A stretch of DNA of 64,000 nucleotides from NCBI RefSeq assembly GCF_009755225.1, contig NZ_WQKZ01000003.1, forward strand, positions 310,001-374,000, given 5' to 3'. Positions 7,383 to 15,189 of this stretch are shown here, piece after piece. Both the position numbers and the translations under genes were made by a program. The notes beneath the pieces are model-generated. The model searched no databases, was not told the DNA's origin, and saw nothing but the letters and a program-made list of their open reading frames with translations. The stretch is from Hymenobacter ginkgonis (GTDB taxonomy: Bacteria > Bacteroidota > Bacteroidia > Cytophagales > Hymenobacteraceae). Position 1 is the first letter of the stretch. Each line of letters opens with the position of its first letter.

Positions 7383-9428
7383 GTGGCCCGCATCCCCAAA
7401 GAAACCGTTGACCAAATTATCCACACCGCCGACATCTTGGAGGTGGTGGGCGACTACGTGCAGCTCAAGCGCCAGGGCCAGAACTACTGGGCCTGCTGCC
7501 CGTTCCACAACGAAAAATCGCCCTCTTTTTCGGTAAACCCGAGCAAGGGATTGTACAAATGCTTCGGCTGCGGCAAGGCGGGCGGCGTCATCCAGTTTGT
7601 GATGGACGTGGAGGGCAGCAGCTACCCCGAGGCGTTGCGGGCCTTGGCCAAAAAGTACGGGGTAGCCGTGCCCGAAGAGGAAGAGCGCACCCCCGAAGAG
7701 CAGCTCGCCCAGAACGAGCGCGATTCGCAGTACATCGTATCTAACTGGGCCAAAGACCACTACCACCGCTTGCTGCAAAACACGGAGGAGGGAATGAGCG
7801 TGGGCTACGGCTACCTCAAGGAGCGCGGCCTTAACCTGACGACCATCCAAACCTTCGAGCTGGGCTACTCGCTCGACCAGTGGGACGACCTGCTAAAATC
7901 GGCCGAAAAAGCAGGTTATCAACTCAAATACCTGGAGAAAACCGGCCTCGTCATCAAGCGTGAGGACGACCAGGGCCACGATACCGGCCGGCGCTACGAC
8001 CGCTTTCGCGGGCGCGTGATGTTCCCGATTCACAACGTGAGTGGGCGCGTGGTGGGCTTCGGGGCGCGCACCCTGAAGCGCGACGACAAGATGGCGAAGT
8101 ACCTCAACTCGCCCGAGTCGGAGATTTACCACAAGTCGGATGTGCTGTACGGGCTATTTCAGGCGCGGCAGCCCATCCGCAACCAGGAGTTGTGCTACCT
8201 CGTGGAGGGCTACCTCGACGTGCTGAGTTTGCACCAAGGCGGCATTAAAAACGTGGTGGCATCGTCGGGCACCTCGCTCACGGAAGGCCAAATCCGGCTC
8301 ATCAAGCGGTATTCCGACAACGTGACGGTGCTTTACGACGGCGATGCGGCGGGCATCAAAGCCAGCTTGCGCGGCATCGACCTGCTGCTCGAAGGCGGCC
8401 TGAACGTGCGCGTGGTGCTCTTCCCCGACGGCGAAGACCCCGACAGCTACATCCGCAAGGTGGGCGACCAGCGCTTTACCGACTACATCGAGGGCCAGAG
8501 CCAGGACTTTATTGCCTTCAAAACCACGCTCGTGGCCCGCGAAGCCAGCCACGACCCGGTGAAAAAGGCCGAGGCCATTCGGGAGGTGTTGCAAAGCATT
8601 GCCAAAGTGCCCGACGGCCTCAAGCGCCAGGTGTTTTTGCAGCAGACCGCCAGCGTGTTCGGCTTTGATGAGCAGGTAATTATCACCGAATACAACAAGC
8701 TGCTCAAAACCAGCAGCCCCACCAAAGCCCGGCCCGAAGAAAGCCGCGCGCCCAGCCCTACCCCCCCAGCCGCGCCGCGCCGCGCCCTCACCCCCGAGGA
8801 GGAAGCCGAGGAGGCCATGTACGGCGTGAGTAGCGGCTCGGAAGAGGGGGTAGGCCTCCTGAGCCCTACCCCCCCCAGCCCGGCCGACGACGGCACCCCG
8901 GTTGATGTGCTGCAGCAATGCGAGCAGGCCGTGCTGCGCCTGCTGGTGCTGTATGGCCCGCACGAATTGCAGGAGGGCGTGTCGGCCGCGCACTATTTAC
9001 TGAGCCAGCTCGAGGGCACGCCGCTGCGCACGCCGCTCTATGCCCAGCTGTGGGACGAGTACCGGCAGGCGTTTTTGCAGGGCCAAATCCTCGATGTGCG
9101 CCAGCTGGCGCACCACCCCGATGCGGCCATTCGCCACCTGCTGGCCGATTTTGCCACCGAACGCTACGACCTCAGCCCCAACTGGCGCATCAAGGATATT
9201 TACGTGCCCACCGAGCTGAACCTCTTGCAGTTAGCCTGCGACAACGCCATTCTGCGCCTTAATAAATGCCACGTGCAGCGCGAACGCCAGCAGTGCTTAG
9301 CCCAACTCAACGACGCGCGGCTCGATGAAAACGAGCAGCTCAATGCCCTGCTGCGCTACAATGAGCTCACCAAGCTTGATGGCCAGCTGGCCCAAATGCT
9401 GGGCACCGTGGTGGCCCGCGGCGCGTAG
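7383..9428 (+). CDS. dnaG: DNA primase DnaG
   Basis: This enzyme synthesises RNA primers at the replication fork. The 681-aa protein starts with GTG. It has the CHC2 zinc-binding domain (C39, H42, C60, C63 in CCPFH...CFGC), the RNA polymerase core with FRGRVMFPI, and a TOPRIM domain with LVEGYLDVL near residue 273 and YDGDAAG near 318. A Pro/Glu-rich linker (about 445-515) joins a C-terminal helicase-binding domain. The linker is encoded by CCTACCCC repeats with C7 (8761-8767) and C8 (8869-8876) tracts, giving SPTPP twice. It is divergent from leuS. Confidence 0.97.
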   Translation: MARIPKETVDQIIHTADILEVVGDYVQLKRQGQNYWACCPFHNEKSPSFSVNPSKGLYKCFGCGKAGGVIQFVMDVEGSSYPEALRALAKKYGVAVPEEEERTPEEQLAQNERDSQYIVSNWAKDHYHRLLQNTEEGMSVGYGYLKERGLNLTTIQTFELGYSLDQWDDLLKSAEKAGYQLKYLEKTGLVIKREDDQGHDTGRRYDRFRGRVMFPIHNVSGRVVGFGARTLKRDDKMAKYLNSPESEIYHKSDVLYGLFQARQPIRNQELCYLVEGYLDVLSLHQGGIKNVVASSGTSLTEGQIRLIKRYSDNVTVLYDGDAAGIKASLRGIDLLLEGGLNVRVVLFPDGEDPDSYIRKVGDQRFTDYIEGQSQDFIAFKTTLVAREASHDPVKKAEAIREVLQSIAKVPDGLKRQVFLQQTASVFGFDEQVIITEYNKLLKTSSPTKARPEESRAPSPTPPAAPRRALTPEEEAEEAMYGVSSGSEEGVGLLSPTPPSPADDGTPVDVLQQCEQAVLRLLVLYGPHELQEGVSAAHYLLSQLEGTPLRTPLYAQLWDEYRQAFLQGQILDVRQLAHHPDAAIRHLLADFATERYDLSPNWRIKDIYVPTELNLLQLACDNAILRLNKCHVQRERQQCLAQLNDARLDENEQLNALLRYNELTKLDGQLAQMLGTVVARGA

Positions 9429-9458
9429 AGGTACTATTGAAAAATAAATGCGCTATTG

Positions 9459-9553
9459 AAAGAACGTCATGCTGAGCGAAGCCGCAGCAGCTTGCTCGAA
9501 TCGTTGAATGATGCGAGCAAGCTGCTGCGGCTTCGCTCAGCATGACGTTCTTT
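9459..9553. repeat. REP-like perfect palindrome, about 40-bp stem
   Basis: Arms 9459-9498 and 9514-9553 are exact reverse complements around a 15-nt loop. The arm contains GTCATGCTGAGCGAAGCCGC. The GTCATGCTGAGC type of sequence is one I associate with dispersed intergenic repeats in Hymenobacter genomes. It lies between dnaG and the K+ channel gene and probably also terminates dnaG transcription. Confidence 0.75.
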
Positions 9554-9596
9554 ATGCAAGGATAGCGGGTCATGGCGACCTGACAACCCAGAATCA

Positions 9597-10616
9597 ATGC
9601 TTAAACAACTCAACCTGTCGCGCCTTTACCTGGCGCTGGCCCTGCTGGTCTTCAGCTTTGGCGTGGGGGTAGCGGGCTTTATGGGGATAGAGAAATATCC
9701 CTTCATCGACGCCTTTTACATGACGGTGATAACGGCCTCCACGGTCGGCTTCGGGGAAGTGCACCCGCTGTCGGACGTGGGGCGCATATTCGTCTCGTTT
9801 TATATTCTCTTCAACCTGCTGGTGGTGGCCTACCTCGTGTCGGTGCTCACCACGTATATTTTTGATGGCGAGCTGCGCCACCTCTTTCGCATGATTCGCG
9901 CCGACCAGGAAATCAAGAGCTTCCGCGACCACGTCATTGTTTGCGGCTTTGGGCGCAACGGCTACAAGGCCTACGACGAGCTGCGCCACAGCGGTACCCG
10001 CGCCGTGATAGTGGAGCAAAACCAGCAACTGCTGAACGCGGCCAACGAGGCCATCGGCCACCAGATTCCGGCCGTGCTAGGCGATGCCACCACCGAGTCG
10101 GCCCTGCGCCAGGCGGGCGTCGAGCACGCGCGCGCCCTCATCACGGCCCTGCCCAAAGATGCCGACAACGTGTTTGTGGCCCTCACCGCCCGCGAGCTCA
10201 ACCCGCACCTCATCATCATTGCCCGGGCCAGCGCCCGCAGCAGCGTTAGCAAGCTCATCTCAGCCGGGGCCAACTCGGTGGTGATGCCCGATGAAATTGG
10301 CGGCTCGCACATGGCCAACCTCATTATTCGCCCCGAGGTCATCCGGTTTCTGGACATGATTTCGGGCCTCGACCCTAACAAGCTGCGCCTCGAAGAGCTG
10401 CCATTTAGTGAGCTCAAACCCACGCTGCGCGGCCAAAGCATTCGCGAGCTCGACGTGCGCTCGCGCACCGGCGCCACCATCATTGCCCTGCGCCGCGGCC
10501 AGGGCGGCGAGCTCGAAGTGAGCCCCGCCGCCGACTACCGCACCGCCGCCGGCGATGTGCTACTCGTGCTCGGCAACGAAGCCCAGATTCAGGCCCTGCA
10601 CCAGCAGTTCAAGTAA
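9597..10616 (+). CDS. Two-TM potassium channel with RCK (TrkA-N/TrkA-C) domains
   Basis: The 339-aa protein has two membrane helices (about 9-29 and 66-88) flanking a pore loop with the K+ selectivity filter TVGFG at 49-53. A Rossmann-fold RCK/TrkA-N domain follows from HVIVCGFGRNG (about 111), then a TrkA-C domain over the last 80 residues. This is the MthK-type architecture: a ligand-gated K+ channel of the inner membrane. Nearest upstream element is the large palindrome after dnaG; no clear -7 box was seen. Physiological ligand is unknown. Confidence 0.9.
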   Translation: MLKQLNLSRLYLALALLVFSFGVGVAGFMGIEKYPFIDAFYMTVITASTVGFGEVHPLSDVGRIFVSFYILFNLLVVAYLVSVLTTYIFDGELRHLFRMIRADQEIKSFRDHVIVCGFGRNGYKAYDELRHSGTRAVIVEQNQQLLNAANEAIGHQIPAVLGDATTESALRQAGVEHARALITALPKDADNVFVALTARELNPHLIIIARASARSSVSKLISAGANSVVMPDEIGGSHMANLIIRPEVIRFLDMISGLDPNKLRLEELPFSELKPTLRGQSIRELDVRSRTGATIIALRRGQGGELEVSPAADYRTAAGDVLLVLGNEAQIQALHQQFK

Positions 10617-10671
10617 AAGCCGGGGGTAGGGAGGGGCCGAATAGCGGGCTCACTAGGCTTAGCGCCGGCCG

Positions 10672-10679
10672 TATCTTTG
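10672..10679 (+). promoter_or_regulatory. -7 box (TATCTTTG) of the GT4 gene
   Basis: Exact TAnnTTTG match that ends 6 nt before the ATG at 10686. It argues against the TTG at 10677, which lies inside the box. Confidence 0.6.
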
Positions 10680-10685
10680 CCGCCG

Positions 10686-12011
10686 ATGCACATTCTGCAA
10701 CTTTGCTTCCGCGTTCCGTATCCGCCGCACGATGGCGGGGCCATTGCCATGTACGAAACGGCGCGTGGCCTGGCCGAAGCCGGCCACCGCGTGACGGTGC
10801 TAGCCGTGAACACGCCCAAGCATCACCAGCCCGCCACCGCCCTCGACCACCTAGGCCCCAACGTGCGCCTCGTGCCAGTGGACGTAGATACGCGCCTCAA
10901 GCCGCTGCGGGCGTTGAAAAATTTGCTTTTCAGCAATTTGCCCTACAACCTAGAGCGGTTTATTAGCTCCGTTCTTCTGGCGAAGCTGGTGGAGTTAGTG
11001 CTGACGGAAGAAGTAGACGTCGTGCAGTTTGAAGGCACCTTCGTGGCCTGGTACGCCGGCCAGCTGAGCCAGGAATTAACTGCCCGAAAAACAGACACAG
11101 CCCAGTGGCCGCAGTTTGTGCTGCGCGCCCACAACGTAGAATACACCATCTTGGAAATGTTGGCTAGCCGGGCCGGCAACCCCCTGAAAAACTGGTATCT
11201 GCAAAAACTGGCGACACGTTTGAAATCCTTCGAAAAGGATATGTTGCACCGCGTCGATGCCGTGGCAGCAATTACTGAGGAGGATGCGCTTCGCCTGCGA
11301 AGCATGTTCTACGCCAGGCTGCCTGCGCCAGTGAACGCTGAAACTGGGGCCGCGCTGCCCGGTGGTGGACAGGGGCCCATCTTCGCCGCCATTCCGGCCA
11401 GCTTCGACCTGGGCGCCCTACCCCCCCTCGCCGCGCCGCCCCAGCCGCGCACGGTGTTCGTCATCGGCTCGCTCAACTGGCAGCCCAACCTCGAAGGGCT
11501 CGACTGGTTTTTGCGCGAAATTTGGCCCCAGGCCCACGCCGAATTGCCCGAACTGGAACTGCACGTGGCTGGCTCGCACCCACCCGCGCACCTCACCGCG
11601 CGGCCCAAGGGCCAGGACAACGTGTTCATCCACGGCTTTGTGGAGTCGGCCCCCGCCTTTATGCAGCAGTACGAGCTAATGCTGGTGCCGCTGCTCAGCG
11701 GCGGCGGCATGCGCGTGAAAGTGGTGGAAGGCTTGGCCCTGGGTAAGCCCATCCTCAGCACCACGCTCGGCGCCGAGGGCATCGCCACCCGCGACGGCGA
11801 GAACATCCTGCTGCGCGACGCGCCCGCCGCCTGGCTGCAAGCCCTGCGCGACTACTACCACGGCCGCCTGCCCGTAGCCGCCATCGGCCAGGCCGCGGCC
11901 CGCACCGCCCACGACCTCTACGACACCCGGCAGGTAACCCAGCGGCTGCTAGCGCTTTATGAACAAGTGCTGCGTGCCCAGGCCCAGCCAGCCCCGCTAC
12001 CGTCATGCTAG
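10686..12011 (+). CDS. Glycosyltransferase family 4 (GT-B)
   Basis: 441 aa starting MHILQLCFRVPYPPHDGG, a typical GT4 N-terminus with the glycine-rich acceptor-side loop. The C-terminal Rossmann domain has GSLNWQPNLEGLDWFL, GFVESAPAFMQQYELMLVPLLSGGGMRVKVVEGLALGKPI and the E-x7-E type donor-binding region. It probably transfers a nucleotide-sugar residue to a glycan or lipid at the inner face of the cytoplasmic membrane. The ATG follows a TATCTTTG box by 6 nt. The stop overlaps the start of the next glycosyltransferase by 7 nt (ATGCTAG), so the two are likely translationally coupled. Confidence 0.88.
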   Translation: MHILQLCFRVPYPPHDGGAIAMYETARGLAEAGHRVTVLAVNTPKHHQPATALDHLGPNVRLVPVDVDTRLKPLRALKNLLFSNLPYNLERFISSVLLAKLVELVLTEEVDVVQFEGTFVAWYAGQLSQELTARKTDTAQWPQFVLRAHNVEYTILEMLASRAGNPLKNWYLQKLATRLKSFEKDMLHRVDAVAAITEEDALRLRSMFYARLPAPVNAETGAALPGGGQGPIFAAIPASFDLGALPPLAAPPQPRTVFVIGSLNWQPNLEGLDWFLREIWPQAHAELPELELHVAGSHPPAHLTARPKGQDNVFIHGFVESAPAFMQQYELMLVPLLSGGGMRVKVVEGLALGKPILSTTLGAEGIATRDGENILLRDAPAAWLQALRDYYHGRLPVAAIGQAAARTAHDLYDTRQVTQRLLALYEQVLRAQAQPAPLPSC

Positions 12012-13216
12012 GGGCGGTGCTCGGGGCGCTTACCCTGCTCAGTGGCGGGCTGGTGGTGTATTCCTACGCCGGCTTTCCGCTGCTGCTGCGCCGCCTGAGC
12101 GGGGGTAAGGCGTTGCCCGGCCCCGTGTATGGCCCCGCCGACGCACTGCCGGCCGTGGATATTTTGCTGGCCGCGCACAACGAGGAGGTGGTTATCGAGC
12201 AAAAAATCCGCGCCACGTTTGCCACCACCTACCCCTTGGAGCGGCTGCGGCTGCTAGTGGGCTCCGACGCCTCTACCGACCGCACCAACGCCCTGCTGGC
12301 CCGGCTGGCGGGTGAGTTTCCGCAGTTGCGCGTCACCACGTTTGCCGAGCGCCAGGGCAAGCCCGGCGTTATGCAGCACCTCTCGGCCCAGGCCACCGCC
12401 CCGGTGCTGGTGCTCACCGATGCCAACGTATTTTTCGAGCCCACCACCCTGTTCGAGTTGGTAAAGCACTTTGCCCGCCCCCAGGTGGGCCTGGTGGGTG
12501 CCAATGTGTTAGCTCCGCCTACCCCCCCCCGCGCGGGCCAGGGCGTCACGGCCCAGGAAAGCGCCTACCTGGCCCGCGAAAACCACTTCAAATACCAGGA
12601 AAGCCTGATTTGGGGGGCGGCAATGGGTGCGCACGGTGGGGCTTTTGCGGTGCGCCGGGCGGCCTACACGCCCGCGCCGGTGGGCTTTGTGGTCGATGAT
12701 TTTTTTATTTCGATGGCCGCGCTGCGGGCGGGCTACCAGGTGCTGCTTGACCCCGCCGCCCGCGCCACCGAAGACGTGGGCGACCACGCCGCCGAAGAAT
12801 TTCGCCGCAAGGCGCGCATCTCGGTCGGCAATTTCCAGAATGTGCACGAATTCCGGGCGCTGCTCTGGCCACCGTGGCGGGGGATAGCGTTCGCGTTTTG
12901 GTCGCACAAAGTGCTGCGCTGGCTCACCCCACAGCTGCTGCTCGTGGCCCTGGCCGCCAATGCGGCGCTGGTGGCGCGGGGCGCGGGCGGCTGGTTTTGG
13001 CAGTTGGCGCTGGCTGGGCAGGTAGGGCTGCCGCTGCTGGGCGGCCTCGACTGGCTGCTGCGCCGGCTGGGCACGCCGCCCGTGGCGGGCCTGCGCTACG
13101 TGCGCCACTTCTACCTCATGAATTTGGCCCTGTTGGTAGGCTGGTGGCGCTATTTGCGCCGCCAGCGCTCGGCGGTGTGGCGGCCCACCGCCCGCAACCA
13201 GCGGGCCGGCGATTAG
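12005..13216 (+). CDS. Glycosyltransferase family 2, membrane-bound
   Basis: 403 aa with an N-terminal membrane helix. A GT2 domain follows: VDILLAAHNEEVVIEQ, then SDASTDRTN and TDANVFF for the DxD-type metal site, and later VVDDFFISM. Two or three C-terminal membrane helices come after RWLTPQLLLVALAANAALV. The architecture resembles processive or polyprenyl-linked synthases. It overlaps the upstream GT4 by 7 nt. A run of nine C residues (12522-12530) inside the coding sequence is a possible slippage site. Confidence 0.86.
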   Translation: MLGAVLGALTLLSGGLVVYSYAGFPLLLRRLSGGKALPGPVYGPADALPAVDILLAAHNEEVVIEQKIRATFATTYPLERLRLLVGSDASTDRTNALLARLAGEFPQLRVTTFAERQGKPGVMQHLSAQATAPVLVLTDANVFFEPTTLFELVKHFARPQVGLVGANVLAPPTPPRAGQGVTAQESAYLARENHFKYQESLIWGAAMGAHGGAFAVRRAAYTPAPVGFVVDDFFISMAALRAGYQVLLDPAARATEDVGDHAAEEFRRKARISVGNFQNVHEFRALLWPPWRGIAFAFWSHKVLRWLTPQLLLVALAANAALVARGAGGWFWQLALAGQVGLPLLGGLDWLLRRLGTPPVAGLRYVRHFYLMNLALLVGWWRYLRRQRSAVWRPTARNQRAGD

Positions 13217-13233
13217 CCCGACATTTGTGGCCG

Positions 13234-13263
13234 TTAAGGGCACTCGCTCACCTTTTATACTTG
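13234..13263 (+). promoter_or_regulatory. Candidate ribBA promoter: TTTG (13234-13237) and TATACTTG (13256-13263)
   Basis: TTTG, an 18-nt spacer, then a -7 box with one mismatch to TAnnTTTG. No FMN riboswitch-like structure was recognised between here and ribBA. Confidence 0.45.
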
Positions 13264-13340
13264 TTTAAAACGAAGGGGCGGGTAGGGCTGTTTACTAGTT
13301 GATTTTTTACCTGATGGGCAAGTTTCCCTTGCCTGCTTTT

Positions 13341-14564
13341 ATGCTTGACTCCATCGAATCCGCCATCGAAGACATCCGCGCTGGCAAAGTTGTTATCGTC
13401 GTTGACGATGAAGACCGCGAAAACGAGGGCGACTTCATCTGCGCCTCCCGCTGCGCCACACCCGAAGTCATCAACTTCATGGCCACCCACGGCCGCGGCC
13501 TGGTGTGCGCGCCCCTTACTGCCGAGCGCTGCGACGAACTGGGCCTCGACCTGATGGTGGGCCGCAACACGGCTCTGCACGCCACGCCCTTCACGGTGAG
13601 CGTAGACCTGCTCACCAACGGCGTAACCACCGGCATTTCAGCCTCCGACCGCTCCAAGACGATTATGGCCCTCATCGACCCGGCTACTAAGCCCGAGGAT
13701 TTGGGCAAGCCGGGCCACATTTTCCCACTCAAGGCGCGTAAGGAAGGCGTGCTGCGCCGCGCCGGCCACACCGAGGCGGCCGTAGATTTGGCGCGCCTGG
13801 CGGGCTTCGAGCCGGCTGGCGTTTTGGTCGAAATTCTCAAAGAAGACGGCGAAATGGCCCGCCTGCCCGACCTAGAAAAAGTGGCCAAGCAGTGGGGTTT
13901 GAAGCTGATTTCGGTGCAGGACCTTATCAAATACCGCCTGGCCCAGGAAAGCCTCATTCACCGCGAAATCACGGTGAAGATGCCCACCGAGTTTGGCGAT
14001 TTTGACCTCTACGCCTACACCCAGCGCTCGAACGGCGCCCAGCATTTGGCTTTGGTGAAGGGCGATATTTCGGGCCCCGAGCCGGTGCTGGTGCGCGTGC
14101 ACAGCTCGTGCATTACGGGCGACATCTTTGGCTCGTGCCGCTGCGACTGCGGCCCGCAGCTGCACCAGGCCATGCAGCAAATTGACCGCGAAGGCCGTGG
14201 CGCCATCATCTACATGAACCAGGAGGGTAGGGGTATTGGCTTGCTCAACAAGTTGAAGGCTTACAAGTTGCAGGAGGCCGGCCGCGACACCGTGCAGGCC
14301 AACGAAGACCTGGGCTTCCGCGGCGACGAGCGCGACTACGGTGTGGGTGCCGCCATCTTGCGCGACCTCGGCATCCGGCAGATGCGCCTGCTCACCAACA
14401 ACCCCAAGAAGCGCACCGGCCTCAGTGGCTACGGCCTCGAAATAACCGAAACCGTGCCCATCGAAATCCTGCCCAACCAGCACAACCGCACCTACCTCAC
14501 CACCAAGCGCGACAAAATGGGCCACGACATTTTGCAGCAAATGGTGCCCGACCCGGCCGCGTAG
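13341..14564 (+). CDS. ribBA: Bifunctional 3,4-dihydroxy-2-butanone-4-phosphate synthase / GTP cyclohydrolase II
   Basis: This enzyme catalyses both entry reactions of riboflavin synthesis. The N-terminal RibB domain shows [12 protein letters not shown] and [20 protein letters not shown]. The C-terminal RibA domain shows the zinc cysteines in [10 protein letters not shown] and the active-site stretch [21 protein letters not shown] chose the ATG at 13341 ([15 protein letters not shown], 407 aa), where the family's conserved N-terminus begins; ATG 13314 would add nine residues. No other riboflavin genes are adjacent. FMN/FAD from this pathway would serve the BLUF protein encoded next, but that link is only positional. 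Confidence 0.96.
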   Translation: MLDSIESAIEDIRAGKVVIVVDDEDRENEGDFICASRCATPEVINFMATHGRGLVCAPLTAERCDELGLDLMVGRNTALHATPFTVSVDLLTNGVTTGISASDRSKTIMALIDPATKPEDLGKPGHIFPLKARKEGVLRRAGHTEAAVDLARLAGFEPAGVLVEILKEDGEMARLPDLEKVAKQWGLKLISVQDLIKYRLAQESLIHREITVKMPTEFGDFDLYAYTQRSNGAQHLALVKGDISGPEPVLVRVHSSCITGDIFGSCRCDCGPQLHQAMQQIDREGRGAIIYMNQEGRGIGLLNKLKAYKLQEAGRDTVQANEDLGFRGDERDYGVGAAILRDLGIRQMRLLTNNPKKRTGLSGYGLEITETVPIEILPNQHNRTYLTTKRDKMGHDILQQMVPDPAA

Positions 14565-14606
14565 AGCTTGCCCAACCCGGCGTTCGGGTTCGCGTAAAGG
14601 GGAAAC

Positions 14607-14614
14607 TTAATTTG
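14607..14614 (+). promoter_or_regulatory. Candidate -7 box (TTAATTTG) of the BLUF gene
   Basis: One mismatch to TAnnTTTG, 7 nt before the ATG at 14622. Confidence 0.35.
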
Positions 14615-14621
14615 TAGTTAC

Positions 14622-15086
14622 ATGCTGGTTTCTCCCCCGCTCTACCAGATTATTTACCACAGCCTGGCCACGGAAGCGGGCAGGAGCCCCGACGTGTTGG
14701 CCGGGTTGCTGCGCCAGGCGCGGGCGCACAACCAGGACCATCGCCTCACGGGCCTGCTGCTCTACGCCGCCGATACCCACGAGTTTGTACAAGTGCTGGA
14801 GGGCCCGCGCGATGAACTCGATACGCTCTACCAGCGCATCACCCGCGACCCGCGCCACAAGCACGCCTTTGTGCTGCACGAGGGGCCCGCCGCGGGCCGT
14901 ATGTTTCCGGATTGGCGCATGGGCTTCGTGCCCGCCGCCACCCAAGACCTGCGCACCACTACCGGCTACCTGCCGCTGGGCCAGCCCCCTGGCCGCCGCA
15001 ATCCGTTTAGCCTGGTGGTGCACGTGCCCGAGGCCTTGCGGCGCTTCCTGGCCAGCTTTGCCGCGCCGCTGCCGCCGGCTACCTAG
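14622..15086 (+). CDS. BLUF-domain blue-light sensor, stand-alone
   Basis: 154 aa. The BLUF fold is recognised from LYQIIYHSLAT (flavin-contacting Tyr and Ser), then QARAHNQDHRLTGLLLY (conserved Asn), FVQVLEG (the Gln that switches its hydrogen bond on illumination) and FPDWRMGF. The remaining 45 residues are a short C-terminal cap; no output domain is fused. Such short BLUF proteins act through partner proteins, which cannot be identified here. Location directly after ribBA, a flavin-synthesis gene, is suggestive but each has its own likely promoter. Confidence 0.85.
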   Translation: MLVSPPLYQIIYHSLATEAGRSPDVLAGLLRQARAHNQDHRLTGLLLYAADTHEFVQVLEGPRDELDTLYQRITRDPRHKHAFVLHEGPAAGRMFPDWRMGFVPAATQDLRTTTGYLPLGQPPGRRNPFSLVVHVPEALRRFLASFAAPLPPAT

Positions 15087-15104
15087 CCGCACCACTTGGT
15101 TTTG

Positions 15105-15148
15105 CCAACAAGAAAGGCTCTCCTGCGCAGGAGAGCCTTTCTTGTTGG
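15105..15148. terminator. Bidirectional terminator, perfect 44-nt palindrome
   Basis: Arms 15105-15126 and 15127-15148 are exact reverse complements with no extra loop bases. They lie between the convergent BLUF and M14 genes, so one hairpin can end both transcripts. Confidence 0.85.
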
Positions 15149-15189
15149 GAGTTGAGCAGCTCGCCGGCTAAAGCGGGGGTAGGGCGGCG

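Noticed and set aside
8154..8993. 279-codon open frame on the minus strand inside dnaG
   Set aside because: Shadow frame opposite the TOPRIM domain; no domain of its own.
12509..13243. 244-codon open frame on the minus strand over the GT2 gene
   Set aside because: Antisense to a recognisable glycosyltransferase; no domain.
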